NCBI RefSeq assembly: GCF_004363095.1
Contig: NZ_SNYO01000002.1
Span: 310,001-374,000 of the forward strand
Length of the DNA stretch: 64,000 nucleotides
DNA from: Actinomycetospora succinea
Lineage (GTDB): Bacteria > Actinomycetota > Actinomycetes > Mycobacteriales > Pseudonocardiaceae
Direction of reading: 5' to 3'
The notes under the pieces were generated by a model that ran no database searches, was not told the origin of the DNA, and was given only the letters and a program-made list of their open reading frames with translations. The translations under genes and the position numbers were made by a program. Of this stretch, positions 8,367 to 17,752 are shown in pieces. How positions within the stretch are numbered: position 1 is the stretch's first letter; each line of letters begins with the position of its first letter.

Positions 8367-9803
8367 TCACAGGCCGAACAGCACCCGCAACGGTGTGACG
8401 GCGAAGTAGAGGACGAAGGCGACCGCGACGACCCACATCAGCGGGTGGATCTCGCGCACGCGGCCGGTGGCCGAGCGCAGCAGCACCCAGCTGATGAAGC
8501 CCGCGCCGATGCCGTTGGCGATCGAGTAGGTGAACGGCATGACCACGATCGTCAGGAACACCGGCAGCGCGACCGAGAAGTCGGACCACTCGATGTCGCG
8601 GACGCCGCCGATCATCAGGGCGCCGACGATGACGAGCGCGGGCGCGGCCGCCTCGACCGGGACGATCTCGTAGAGCGGGGTGAAGAACATCGCGACCAGG
8701 AACAGCACGCCGGTGACGACGTTGGCGAGCCCGGTGCGCGCGCCCTCCGCGATGCCCGACGCCGACTCGACGAACACGGTGTTCGAGCTCGACGACGCCA
8801 CGCCGCCGGCCACCGCGCCGGCGCCCTCGACGACGAGCGCGCGCCCGATGTTCGGGAGCTGGCCGTTCTCGTCGAGCAGGTTCGCCTGGCGGCCGAGGCC
8901 GGTCATGGTGCCCATGGCGTCGAAGAAGTTGGCGAGCACGAGCGTGAAGACGAGCAGCGAGACCGCGAGCGCGGGCAGCCGCGCGAACGCGCCGAACGAG
9001 ACGTCGCCGACCAGCGAGAGGTCGGGCAGCGAGACGATCGAGTCCGGCAGGCCCGGGTAGCCGAGGTTCCAGCCCTTGGGGTTCGTGCCGTTCGAGGGCC
9101 CCGCCTGCACGATCGCCTCGACGATGATCGCGAGCACGGTCGTGCCGAGCACCCCGAGCAGGATGCCGGCGCGCACCCCCCGCGCGACGAGCACGCCGGT
9201 GAGCAGCAGGCCGAAGCAGAACACCGCCGTCGGCCAGGACGCGATCGAGCCCTCGATGCCCAGGCCGACGGGGACCGTGGTGTTCGCGGCGTCGGGCAGG
9301 CGGCGCACGAACCCGGAGTCGACGAGCCCGATGAACGCGATGAACGCGCCGATCCCGGCGGCGATCGCGATCTTGAGGGGATCGGGGATCGCGTTGAACA
9401 CCGCGGTCCGGAAGCCGGTGAGCCCCAGGATCACGATGATGATGCCGTTGACGACCACGAGGCCCATCGCCTCGGGCCAGCTGACCTGCGGCGCGATCGT
9501 GACCGCGACCAGGGTGTTGATGCCCAGGCCGGTCGCCATCGCGAACGGGAAGTTGGCGACGAGGCCGAAGATGATCGTCATGACGCCCGCGACCAGGGCG
9601 GTCACGGCCGCGACCTGGGGCACGGTGAGCGTCGCCCCGAGGATGTCGCGCTTCGCCGACGGCGAGGCCGGGTCGATGCTGCCGAGGATCAGCGGGTTGA
9701 GGACCACGATGTAGGCCATCGTCACGAAGGTGACGACGCCGCCGCGGACCTCGCGACCGACCGAGGTCTCGCGCTCGTTCAGGCGGAAGAAGCGCTGTAG
9801 CAC
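8367..9803 (-). CDS. NCS2-family (AzgA-like) nucleobase permease
   Basis: 478 residues, membrane protein with 12 or more hydrophobic segments. The AzgA-type opening (FFRLNERETSVGREVRGGVV) leads to TFVTMAYIVVLNPLILG, then MATGLGINT and, in the second half, FFDAMGTMTGLGRQANLLDE and SSSNTVFVESASGIAEGART, which form the substrate region. Known relatives import adenine, guanine or hypoxanthine by proton symport. As the first gene of the probable three-gene unit with the C-N hydrolase and flavin monooxygenase, it suggests that the pathway degrades an imported nitrogen heterocycle or similar compound. The start is GTG 9803. Confidence 0.93.
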   Translation of the reverse strand: MLQRFFRLNERETSVGREVRGGVVTFVTMAYIVVLNPLILGSIDPASPSAKRDILGATLTVPQVAAVTALVAGVMTIIFGLVANFPFAMATGLGINTLVAVTIAPQVSWPEAMGLVVVNGIIIVILGLTGFRTAVFNAIPDPLKIAIAAGIGAFIAFIGLVDSGFVRRLPDAANTTVPVGLGIEGSIASWPTAVFCFGLLLTGVLVARGVRAGILLGVLGTTVLAIIVEAIVQAGPSNGTNPKGWNLGYPGLPDSIVSLPDLSLVGDVSFGAFARLPALAVSLLVFTLVLANFFDAMGTMTGLGRQANLLDENGQLPNIGRALVVEGAGAVAGGVASSSSNTVFVESASGIAEGARTGLANVVTGVLFLVAMFFTPLYEIVPVEAAAPALVIVGALMIGGVRDIEWSDFSVALPVFLTIVVMPFTYSIANGIGAGFISWVLLRSATGRVREIHPLMWVVAVAFVLYFAVTPLRVLFGL

Positions 9804-9881
9804 GGGCGGCAGGCTAGCCGTCTCACACCGGTTTCATGTACGTGATCTCAACGGCGCAACGCAGAGTTTCCCTCACGTAGG

Positions 9882-10157
9882 GTGCGCGTCGTGGCCCGAC
9901 GGTTCGACCTGCACGCGGAGCCGCCGCCCCTGCCCCGCCGGCTGACCGACCCGGTCCCCGTCGTCCTCGTGGGCTCGGCGGTGTGGGCGGCGGTCGCGGT
10001 CGTCCTGGGCGTGCTCGCCGCGGTCGGCGTGCGGCCGCTCGACGTCTGGTTCGCCGCGGCGCTCATCGGCGTCGGGCTCGGCGCGGTGGGCCTGGTCGTG
10101 CTCGCCCTGCAGCGGCGGGCGATCCGGCGCGGGGTCAAGGGCGCGCAGAAGCTCTAG
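9882..10157 (+). CDS. DUF2530 small membrane protein
   Basis: 91 residues with two hydrophobic helices (PVVLVGSAVWAAVAVVLGVL and WFAAALIGVGLGAVGLVVLA) and a basic tail RRAIRRGVKG, the pattern of DUF2530. The function is unknown. The start could be GTG 9882 or GTG 9891. It is divergent from the NCS2 permease; the gap holds an imperfect inverted repeat with TACGTGA ends (9839-9879). From memory, a DUF2530 gene also lies in the Rv0876c-Rv0883c neighbourhood of Mycobacterium tuberculosis, which matches other genes in this window. Confidence 0.8.
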   Translation: MRVVARRFDLHAEPPPLPRRLTDPVPVVLVGSAVWAAVAVVLGVLAAVGVRPLDVWFAAALIGVGLGAVGLVVLALQRRAIRRGVKGAQKL

Positions 10158-10167
10158 CGCCGGCCCC

Positions 10168-12834
10168 TCAACGGTCGAGCTCCGCCGCGCTCCGCCTCCC
10201 GAACACCGCCCGCAGCTCCGCCCGCCCCTTCACGCCGAGCTTGGCGTAGGACGCCCCGAGCGCGTTGTCGACCGTGCGCACCGAGAGCACGAGGCGCTCG
10301 GCGATCGCCCGGCTCGACATCCCGGACGCGGCGAGCTCGGCGATCTCGCGCTCGCGGGAGGTCAGGTCGGCGGCGACGCGCACGCGCAGGGCCGGCGTGT
10401 CCGGCGCCTCGCAGGCCTCCAGCCACGTGCGGGCGCGACCGGCGGACGCCGTCGCCGCCCCGGTCCGGGCGGCGTCGCGGTGGGCGGCCGCGGCCGTCGT
10501 GGCGACCTCGACGGCGAGCAGGAGCATCCCGCACGCCGCGTATCCCTCGGCGACGTCGTCGAGGTCCTCGACGCCCGCCGCCGCGTGCCGCGCGTGCAGC
10601 GCCGCGAGCGGGCCGTCGACGCGCGCGGCGACCTCGGCCAGCCGGTCGGCGACGAGCGCGCCCTGCCCGCAGCGGACCACCACGTGCAGCGCGTCGACCT
10701 CGTAGCAGAGCTGACCCGCTGCCGCGGCCTCGTCGGCGACCTCGCGGGCCCGGGCCGCCGCCGACTCCACCCGCCCGGCCGCCGCGTGCACCCAGGCCTC
10801 GCCGAGGTGCAGCCAGGGCCGGAAGTGCACGAGGTCGCGCGCCTCGCCGCGGTCGACGCGTTCCTGCCAGGCCGCGGCCTCCTCGGCGCGGCCGGCCTGG
10901 CCCAGCGTCGCGATCATCTCGCCGGCGAGCTGCGGGCTGCAGGGCAGGTCGGGCAGCGGGGCCTGCGCGGCGGCCTCGTGGAACCAGCGGATCGCGGTGG
11001 TCAGGCGCCCGCGGCGCGCGGCGTCGACCCCGAGCAGGAACGCGTAGATCGCCCGCGGGACGGCGGCCTCCGCGGTGCCGCTGCCGCGGGTCTCCTCGTA
11101 CCAGGCGCGGGCGAGCGTCGCGGCCTCGTCGAGGCGGCCCTGCGCCAGCCGCGAGGTCCACAGCCCGCCGGCCCGGATCTGGAGCCGCAGCCCGCTCGAG
11201 AGCCCCGACGCGTCCCGGCCGATCAGCTCCAGGGCCCGCTCGGCGATGGCGGCGCCGTCCTCCAGCCGCCCGATCATCGGCCGCACGCTCGCCGCGACCA
11301 TGAGCGCCGGCAGCTCGGTGGGCGATCCCGGCGCGAGGCGCGCGAGCACCGGGTCGAGCAGGGCGTCGGCCTCGGCGTACTTGGCGCCCTCGAGCAGCAG
11401 CATCGCCCGCAGCACCGCGAGCCCGTCCGGGGCGGGCCGACCCCCGATCCGCGCCGCCAGCTCGTCGTGGACCCGCACCGCGCCGTCCGGGTCGGCGAGC
11501 GCCCAGGCCAGCAGCATCGCGCGGGTCACCGCGAGGTCGGCGTGCTCGTCGTCCGACGCCTCCTCGCGCGCGGCCCGCGCGTGGGCCTCCGCGGCCTCAC
11601 CGAAGCGCCCGCGCAGCGTCCGGACCGCGGCGAGGCGCGACGCCGCCGCGAACCCGCCGCCACGGTCGACGGCCTCGCCGAACAGCCGCTCGGCCAGCGC
11701 CGGGTCGTCGCCGACGACGTGGTCGCCCGCCGCGACGAGCTCGCCGGGCTCGACCGCTTCGCCGCCCGCGACCCGCCAGGTCAGCAGGCGGACGGTGTCC
11801 TCGCGGCGGCGGTGGCCCGCGAGGCCGTCGAGCACGGTGGCCAGCGCCGCGGCGAGCGTCCGGTGCGCCCGCCGCGCGCCCAGCGGGGAGAACGTCGCGC
11901 GCAGCACCGCCGCGTCGAGCCGCCGCGCCGGCGCGATCTCCAGCCGGCGGCCGGCCGCCCGCGAGACCACGACGCCGGCCCGTTCGAGGGCGGCGACCTC
12001 GTCTCCGCCGGGCAGCGCCTCGACCACCTCCAGTCCGAGCGGGCCGCCGAGCGCCAGCAGCTCGGCGAGCTCGCGCTGGGGCGCGGTCAGCTCGGCCGTC
12101 CGCGCCAGCACCACCTCGCGCAGGCGCGGGGGCGGGGTGACGTCGTCGTACCAGCGCCAGACCGGCCCGGACCGGCGCAGCGCACCCTGCGCGCGACCCG
12201 CGTCGACGAGCTCGCGCAGCAGAAAGGGGTTGCCGCCCGACAGCGCGCCGAGCTCGTGGCGCGTCGCGCCCTCGACCGGCCCGCCGAGCGCCCGCTCGAC
12301 GAGGACGTCGGCGTCGTCGGGACCGAGGTCGGCGGTCTCGACGCGCTCGAGCAGCCCGTCGACGCGCAGGGCGAGGACCGGCTCGGGCAGCGTCGCCCCG
12401 GCGCGGGCGGTGAGGACGACGAACGCCTCGCGGTGGCGGGCGAGGTCGTGCACGAGGCGCGCGGAGAGGGCGTCGAGCAGGTGGACGTCGTCGACGACGA
12501 GCAGCACCCGGTCCGCATCACCCCGGACCGCGGCGCGCGCCCGCCGCAGCGCCGCGAGGTCGTCGTCGCCGCCCGGGGCCGCGTCGGGCAGGCGCGCGGC
12601 GACCGCGCCCAGCGGGGTGTCGCGCGTCCACGGGGTGGCGGTGACGGCGACGACGCGGGTGCCCGGTCCCGCGAGGGCGCGCGCGGCCTCCCCCGCCAGG
12701 CGGGTGCGCCCGCTGCCCGGCGGGCCGACCAGCAGCACGCCGGCTGCGCGCCCCGCCGCGGCCCGGATCGCGGCGAGGTGGGCGTCGCGGCCGACGAGCG
12801 GCCACACCTCGGGGCGAGGCGGTTCGTCCCCCAC
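10168..12834 (-). CDS. LuxR-type ATPase regulator with Lys-to-Arg Walker A
   Basis: 888 residues from GTG 12834, which has a GGAGGTGA site just before it. Same plan as the regulator at 1487: N-terminal ATPase, TPR-like middle, C-terminal LuxR HTH (LTSREREIAELAASGMSSRA ... SVRTVDNALGASYAKLGVKG). The Walker A motif reads GPPGSGRT, so the usual lysine is arginine, while Walker B (LLVVDDVHLLD) is intact. ATP binding or hydrolysis may therefore be weakened. It is convergent with the DUF2530 gene. The target is unknown; the gene upstream is an NmrA-like protein in the same orientation 35 bp away. Confidence 0.92.
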   Translation of the reverse strand: MGDEPPRPEVWPLVGRDAHLAAIRAAAGRAAGVLLVGPPGSGRTRLAGEAARALAGPGTRVVAVTATPWTRDTPLGAVAARLPDAAPGGDDDLAALRRARAAVRGDADRVLLVVDDVHLLDALSARLVHDLARHREAFVVLTARAGATLPEPVLALRVDGLLERVETADLGPDDADVLVERALGGPVEGATRHELGALSGGNPFLLRELVDAGRAQGALRRSGPVWRWYDDVTPPPRLREVVLARTAELTAPQRELAELLALGGPLGLEVVEALPGGDEVAALERAGVVVSRAAGRRLEIAPARRLDAAVLRATFSPLGARRAHRTLAAALATVLDGLAGHRRREDTVRLLTWRVAGGEAVEPGELVAAGDHVVGDDPALAERLFGEAVDRGGGFAAASRLAAVRTLRGRFGEAAEAHARAAREEASDDEHADLAVTRAMLLAWALADPDGAVRVHDELAARIGGRPAPDGLAVLRAMLLLEGAKYAEADALLDPVLARLAPGSPTELPALMVAASVRPMIGRLEDGAAIAERALELIGRDASGLSSGLRLQIRAGGLWTSRLAQGRLDEAATLARAWYEETRGSGTAEAAVPRAIYAFLLGVDAARRGRLTTAIRWFHEAAAQAPLPDLPCSPQLAGEMIATLGQAGRAEEAAAWQERVDRGEARDLVHFRPWLHLGEAWVHAAAGRVESAAARAREVADEAAAAGQLCYEVDALHVVVRCGQGALVADRLAEVAARVDGPLAALHARHAAAGVEDLDDVAEGYAACGMLLLAVEVATTAAAAHRDAARTGAATASAGRARTWLEACEAPDTPALRVRVAADLTSREREIAELAASGMSSRAIAERLVLSVRTVDNALGASYAKLGVKGRAELRAVFGRRSAAELDR

Positions 12835-12869
12835 CGTCACCTCCGCCGCGGCTCGTCCGGGTCGCCACC

Positions 12870-13709
12870 CTAGGACGTCAGCCGGCGGCGGCCCCGGAAG
12901 AGATCGGCGTTCTCCCGCGCCCAGGTCGCGAACGTGCGCGGCGCGCGGCCCGTCACCTCCGCGACGGTCGGCGCCGGGTGCGAGCCGATCGGCGGCGGGT
13001 CGTTCTCCAGGGCGATCGTGAACTCGATCATCTCCGGCGCCAGGCCCGCCGCCGCGAGGTCGGCGCGGGCCTGCTCCTCCGAGAGCCGGGTCAGCGTGAC
13101 CGGCTGCCCGGTCGCCGCCGACACCGCCGCCAGCTTCTGCTCGAGGCTCAGCGCCTCGCCCCCGGTCAGCAGGTAGCGCCGGCCGGTCGGCGCCGCGCCG
13201 GTGAGCACGGCGAGCGCCACCGCCGCGATGTCCGCCTCGTGCACCATCGCGCTCGTGCGGCCTGCGTCGTAGACGCGCACCTCGCCGGACGTGCGCACGG
13301 CCACGGCGTGGTCGACGACGTTGGCCATGAACTCCACGGGCGAGAGCAGCGCCCACGGCACCCCGGCCGCGTCGAGCGCCGGCTCGACGGTGCTGGTGTC
13401 CCAGCCGCCGAGGACGCTGACGCGCGCCACCCCCGCCGCGACCAGCGCGTCCACGATCTCGGCGCCGTTGGTCAGGGTGTCGCCGAACTCCCCGCTGAAC
13501 GTGATCAGGTGCGCGGCCCCGACGCCGGCGAACGCCCCGGTCAGGGTCGAGACGTCGGTGAGGTCGCCGCGCACGACCTCCGCCCCGGCCGGGAGATCGG
13601 CGCGGGCGGGGTCGCGGGTCAGCGCGCGCACCGCGTGCCCCGCCTCCAGCAGCTGGCTCACCAGCGACCGCCCCACCGTGCCCGTCGCGCCGGCCACCAG
13701 GATCGTCAT
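12870..13709 (-). CDS. NmrA-like NAD(P)-binding protein
   Basis: 279 residues from ATG 13709, chosen for its GAGGAGGA site; an earlier in-frame ATG at 13733 lacks one. The N-terminal Rossmann motif is ILVAGATGTVGRSLVSQLLE, followed by HAVRALTRDPARA, as in atypical SDRs of the NmrA/HSCARG type. No YxxxK catalytic pair is evident, so it may be a redox sensor or a reductase like QorB. It lies directly upstream of the LuxR ATPase on the same strand and could be its partner. Confidence 0.88.
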   Translation of the reverse strand: MTILVAGATGTVGRSLVSQLLEAGHAVRALTRDPARADLPAGAEVVRGDLTDVSTLTGAFAGVGAAHLITFSGEFGDTLTNGAEIVDALVAAGVARVSVLGGWDTSTVEPALDAAGVPWALLSPVEFMANVVDHAVAVRTSGEVRVYDAGRTSAMVHEADIAAVALAVLTGAAPTGRRYLLTGGEALSLEQKLAAVSAATGQPVTLTRLSEEQARADLAAAGLAPEMIEFTIALENDPPPIGSHPAPTVAEVTGRAPRTFATWARENADLFRGRRRLTS

Positions 13710-13784
13710 GCGGTCCTCCTCCTCGATCGGCATGGACCGATCGTCGCGGGAGGGGCGGACAGGTCCGGTCCGCCATGTCCGAAT

Positions 13785-16700
13785 CTATGGCGCCAGGGCG
13801 GCCAGGAGTCCGCGCACCGGGTCGTCGGCGTGCACGACGCCGTCGTCGTCGACCCACGCCGACGGCGTGTACTCGACGGGGGCGCCGCCGCGCTCGTCGT
13901 CGACGACGAGGACGCGCAGGCGCTCGTGCAGGACCAGCGCGCCGTCGGGCAGCGGCCGCCGCAGTGCCGACGCCCAGGCGACGGCCGCGGGCAGCTCCTC
14001 CCACGGCACCGCGCGCCCGCCCTCGCGGACGGTGACCCGCACGCGCTCGGAGGCGGGCGCGAGGTCGAGCAGGTCGGCGAGCAGCGCGGGGTCGCCGGTG
14101 CCGGGCAGCACGAGGACCCCGGGCGGCAGGACGCTCCCGAGCTGGGCGCGGTCGAGGACGGCGGGCGGGACGTCGCGAGCCGGGTCGGCGTCGCGGACCG
14201 CGCCGTCGGCGGTGCGGACGCGGGCGGGCGGCTCGACGTCGGCGACGCTCACGCGCCCGGCGGCCACGGCGTCGGCGAGGGCGGCGTGCGCGGCTGCCGC
14301 CCGCGCCGGGGGCACCACGCGGGCGGGCTCGGCGAGGCGGGCGAGCAGATCGATGGCGTCGTCGGTGGAGGACACCCGCGCCCGGGTGCGGACGCCGATC
14401 GCCGCGAGGAACGCGGGGTCGAGGCGGGCGGCGACGTCGGCCGGCACGGGGTCGTAGAGCCCGTCGACCACGCTCGCGCCGGGCAGGCGCCACGCCGTCG
14501 GCGGGTGCCCCGCGAGGCGCGCGTGCCGGCCGAGCCACCAGGCGGTGTAGGGGCGGGGGGCGTCGCCGGCGTCCGCGCCGAGCGACTCCACCGGCCGCGC
14601 GCCGCCGAGCGCCTCGCGGACCTCCCGGTCGCCGGCCAGCACCGACCAGGCGGCGTCCCAGCGGTCCTCGGCCACCAGCTCGAGGTCCCGCACGGCCACC
14701 ATCGGGCCCGGGGCGTCCCCGTCCGGGCCGTCGGGACGCTCCGCCGCGGGGTCCACCTCCTCGGCCCACCAGGTCTCCTCGTCGTCGAGGTCGTGGTCCG
14801 GGCCGGCGGGGGCGTCGTCGCGCAGGACCGCGAAGCCGTCGAGCACGCCGACCGCGGTGAGGACGTGGCGCGGGTGAGCGGCGGCGACAACGGGGTCGAG
14901 CACGCCGAGCGGCCCGTCGGGGTCGACGAGCCCGCGCAGCGCGCCGTCGGGCAGGACGAGCTCGTCGGCGCGCCGGTACCCGCCCTCGGCATCGCGCAGG
15001 GCCACGGCGCCGAGGTCGCGGTCGGCGTCGCCACCGGCCGCGACGAGGGCCAGCACCAGGGCGCCGAGCGCGTCGAGGGTCTCGGGGTCGACGCCGGCCT
15101 CCGCGTCGTCGACGGAGCGGTCGACGGCCTCGCGCAGGGCCGGGTCGGCGAGCAGCGCGGCCCCGTCGACGCGGCGGGCGCCGAGGGCGACGAGCAGGTC
15201 GCGGCCGGCGGGGTCGCCATCCACGAGGCCCGGCGCCGCGACGCGCATCCCGGGCACGGCGGCCGCGGCGAGGCGGGCGGCGAGCTCGGGGTCGGTCCCG
15301 GCGAGCAGGACCCCGCGCGCGCCGACGACCAGCCGGCCGTCGGCCAGCGGGACGGGCAGGCCGGCGAGCTCCTCGCGGTGCGCGGGCAGGGCCGCGAGCC
15401 GCCCGTAGAGCGCGCGCCACCAGTCCACCGGCCGGCCGAGCCCGGCGAGCGCGTCGGCGAGCGCCGCCGGGCCGACCCGCGTCACCCCGACCGCGGCGAG
15501 CGCGGCGGCGTGGCGGGGCGCGGCGAGCCGGGCGTCGACGAGCCCGGGCAGGACGTCGGCGAGCTGCTCGTCGAGGCCGTCCGGAGCCCCGTCGAGGTCC
15601 AGCACCTGCGCCGACGCCGGGACGAGGTCCTCCCCCGAGACCCCGGGGAGCCACGCCGTCGACCCCAGCGCGGCGAGCACCGCGTCGCGCAGGGTGGCGT
15701 CGACCGCCGAGCCGGGCAGCGCCGGCAAGGGCACCAGGGCCGGGCGCTCCTCGGCCGGGCGGGCGCGCACGAGGTCGGGGTAGCGGGCGGCGGCGGCGCG
15801 CAGGACGTGCTCGGTGACCGCGCCGGCGCGCACGTGGCGCCGGTCGGGGTCCAGCGGCACGGTCGCGAGCAGGCGCGCGGGCAGGGTGGTGCGCTCGTCG
15901 GTCGGGGTGGGCGCGTGCAGCACCTCGGACCCGGCCGGCCCGTCCACCGGCACCGCCCAGGTCGCCCGCCACCCGGAGCGGGCGCGGTCCTCGACGGCGA
16001 GGCCGGCGAGCAGGTCGGCGGGGATCGTGCCCTCGCTGCGCAGCACGTGCCACGCGCGGTCGCCGACCCGGACCGCGTCGCCGCCCTCGGTGCGCGCCAC
16101 GACCCCGTCGGGCAGGTCGACCGCGGACAGCGGGGGCAGGGCGAGCAGGAGGTCCGGCGCCTGGGCGGCCGCGGCGGCGAGCAGCTCGGCGGGGTCGACG
16201 TCCGGGCGCAGGGGCAGGCGCACCTCGACGTCGGTGCCCGGGGGCGGGGCGGGCTCGTCGCCGTCGGTGGCCCAGACCAGCCGCAGCGCCGGGGCCGCGC
16301 CGTCGCGGCGGGCCAGCTCGTCGGTGAGGCCGGCGACCTCCCGGTCGGCGACCGCGCGGGCGGTGCGGGCCCGGTCGAACGCGACCCCGGCCGTCGCGCC
16401 GTCGGCGGTGCGGGTGACGACGCGCGGGGCGTCGCTGATCGCCGTCACGGCCGCGAACCCGACCCCGAAGCGCCCGACCCCGCCGCCGTCGCGCTTGGCC
16501 GAGGCGCGCAGCGACGCGAGGCCGGCGACGCCGTCGGCGTCGAGCGCCAGGCCGGTGTTGGCGACGCACAGGGCCCCGTCCCGGATCCGCACCCGCAGCA
16601 CGGTCGTCGTCCCGGCGCGCTCGGCGGCGTCGGCGGCGTTCTGGGCGAGCTCGACGAACCAGCGGTCGCGGTACCCGCCGCGGAGCAGGTCCTCCTCGGC

Positions 16701-16793
16701 GTTGGCGTCCTCGCGGAACCGGGCCGGCGACGCCGACCAGGCGTCCAGGACGGCCTGCCGCAGGGCGGCGGTGCCGAAGGGATCGGGGCTCAC
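13785..16793 (-). CDS. Sacsin-like GHKL ATP-binding protein
   Basis: 1002 residues. The N-terminus carries the GHKL/Hsp90-type ATP pocket: N-box VELAQNAADAAE at about 47-57 and glycine box GRFGVGFAAVT at about 107-117, as in bacterial proteins with a sacsin N-terminal-like domain. The remaining 800 residues are Ala/Asp/Val-rich and without motifs I recognise. A chaperone-like role is suggested by the fold but is not established for bacterial members. The DUF3027 gene follows closely on the same strand upstream; these two are neighbours in many actinobacteria. GTG start with a GAGGAA site. Confidence 0.85.
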   Translation of the reverse strand: MSPDPFGTAALRQAVLDAWSASPARFREDANAEEDLLRGGYRDRWFVELAQNAADAAERAGTTTVLRVRIRDGALCVANTGLALDADGVAGLASLRASAKRDGGGVGRFGVGFAAVTAISDAPRVVTRTADGATAGVAFDRARTARAVADREVAGLTDELARRDGAAPALRLVWATDGDEPAPPPGTDVEVRLPLRPDVDPAELLAAAAAQAPDLLLALPPLSAVDLPDGVVARTEGGDAVRVGDRAWHVLRSEGTIPADLLAGLAVEDRARSGWRATWAVPVDGPAGSEVLHAPTPTDERTTLPARLLATVPLDPDRRHVRAGAVTEHVLRAAAARYPDLVRARPAEERPALVPLPALPGSAVDATLRDAVLAALGSTAWLPGVSGEDLVPASAQVLDLDGAPDGLDEQLADVLPGLVDARLAAPRHAAALAAVGVTRVGPAALADALAGLGRPVDWWRALYGRLAALPAHREELAGLPVPLADGRLVVGARGVLLAGTDPELAARLAAAAVPGMRVAAPGLVDGDPAGRDLLVALGARRVDGAALLADPALREAVDRSVDDAEAGVDPETLDALGALVLALVAAGGDADRDLGAVALRDAEGGYRRADELVLPDGALRGLVDPDGPLGVLDPVVAAAHPRHVLTAVGVLDGFAVLRDDAPAGPDHDLDDEETWWAEEVDPAAERPDGPDGDAPGPMVAVRDLELVAEDRWDAAWSVLAGDREVREALGGARPVESLGADAGDAPRPYTAWWLGRHARLAGHPPTAWRLPGASVVDGLYDPVPADVAARLDPAFLAAIGVRTRARVSSTDDAIDLLARLAEPARVVPPARAAAAHAALADAVAAGRVSVADVEPPARVRTADGAVRDADPARDVPPAVLDRAQLGSVLPPGVLVLPGTGDPALLADLLDLAPASERVRVTVREGGRAVPWEELPAAVAWASALRRPLPDGALVLHERLRVLVVDDERGGAPVEYTPSAWVDDDGVVHADDPVRGLLAALAP

Positions 16794-16819
16794 GGTTCCT
16801 CCCCCTCAGCCGCCTGTCC

Positions 16820-17659
16820 CTAGCCGCCCGATCCGGCGGTCTCCGGTTCCATCTCGACCCCGTCGTCGTAGACCAGGTCGGCCACCGCGATGAGGGCCCC
16901 GCTGTCGATCTGCAGCTCGGAGTGCCCGCCGCACCCGTACTCGGCGTGCACCACGTGCCCGTCGGCGGGGACGTTGCCGTTGCCGCACACGCCGAACGCG
17001 GCGCGCAGCGACCCGGCGACCGGGAGGTAGAACCCGCAGGTCCCGCAGTGGGCGGACGCCGCGCGGGCCATGTCGGCGCCGGGGCCGAAGTCGCCGTCGG
17101 ACCACCGCACGGCCGCGTCGAGGCGGCCCTCGCGGCTCATGACCCGCGGGCGGCCCATGCCGAGCTCGTCGCCGACCTCGCGGACGCCCGGGCCGGGCTC
17201 GTCGTCGTCCTCGGTCTCGGGGTCGACGGACGCGGAGGCGGGGACGAGGCGCTCGTCGTCGTCCTCGACCGGCAGCAGGTCGCCCGGGCCGAGGTCCTCG
17301 GCGCGCAGCCGCTCGGTCCACGGCACCCAGGTCGGGGCCACGACCGACTCCGGGCCGGGCAGCAGCACGACCTCGCTGACCCCGACGTCGCTCGCGGGGC
17401 CCGCGACGGTCACCGCCCAGTACCAGCCGCGGTAGCCGGGCTTGTCGGCCGCGAAGTAGTGGGTCGCGGCGTCGGGCACGTCCTCGGCGCGCACGGCGAC
17501 CGACGCACCGACCTGGGCGGCGTCACCGTCGGCGGTCTCCACGGCCGCGGCGCGCGCGAGGTCGGCCGCCGCGGCGAGGTGCGCAGCGACGGTCCGCCCT
17601 GCGTCGGACGAGGTGTCGGACGGGGCGTCGGGTGTCGGGTCGGCGAGCTCGGGGACCAC
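16820..17659 (-). CDS. DUF3027 protein
   Basis: 279 residues from GTG 17659. The conserved core KPGYRGWYWAVTVAG, then VLLPGPESVVAPTWVPW and LGPGDLLP identifies DUF3027. The C-terminal third contains AHCGTCGFYLPVAGSLRAAF and CGNGNVPADG...EYGCGGHSE, with four or more cysteines and histidines that could bind zinc. An acidic stretch lies between the two parts. The function is unknown. It ends 27 bp before the sacsin-like gene and is divergent from the MFS transporter at 17753, an arrangement that recurs in actinobacteria (in M. tuberculosis, Rv0883c and Rv0876c, from memory). Confidence 0.9.
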   Translation of the reverse strand: MVPELADPTPDAPSDTSSDAGRTVAAHLAAAADLARAAAVETADGDAAQVGASVAVRAEDVPDAATHYFAADKPGYRGWYWAVTVAGPASDVGVSEVVLLPGPESVVAPTWVPWTERLRAEDLGPGDLLPVEDDDERLVPASASVDPETEDDDEPGPGVREVGDELGMGRPRVMSREGRLDAAVRWSDGDFGPGADMARAASAHCGTCGFYLPVAGSLRAAFGVCGNGNVPADGHVVHAEYGCGGHSELQIDSGALIAVADLVYDDGVEMEPETAGSGG

Positions 17660-17752
17660 ACGACGATTGTGCCCGTCCGTCGCGGGCGCGCGAGAGGTGG
17701 GCGCCCACCACACGCGGTCGAGCGTCGGTCACTCCTCGGTCATCATGGACGC

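Noticed and set aside
9839-9879. Imperfect inverted repeat with TACGTGA ends between the NCS2 and DUF2530 genes
   Set aside because: Only the outer seven bases pair well; too weak to list as a member of the palindrome family or as an operator.
10168-16569. A single open frame of over 2100 codons on the minus strand
   Set aside because: Only the part below 12834 codes for a recognisable protein (LuxR ATPase). The rest runs antisense or out of frame through the NmrA and sacsin genes and is Arg/Pro/Gly-rich, as expected from high GC.
12978-16823. A 1281-codon plus-strand open frame opposite the sacsin-like gene
   Set aside because: No recognisable motif; it is the antisense of a gene with clear ATPase boxes.
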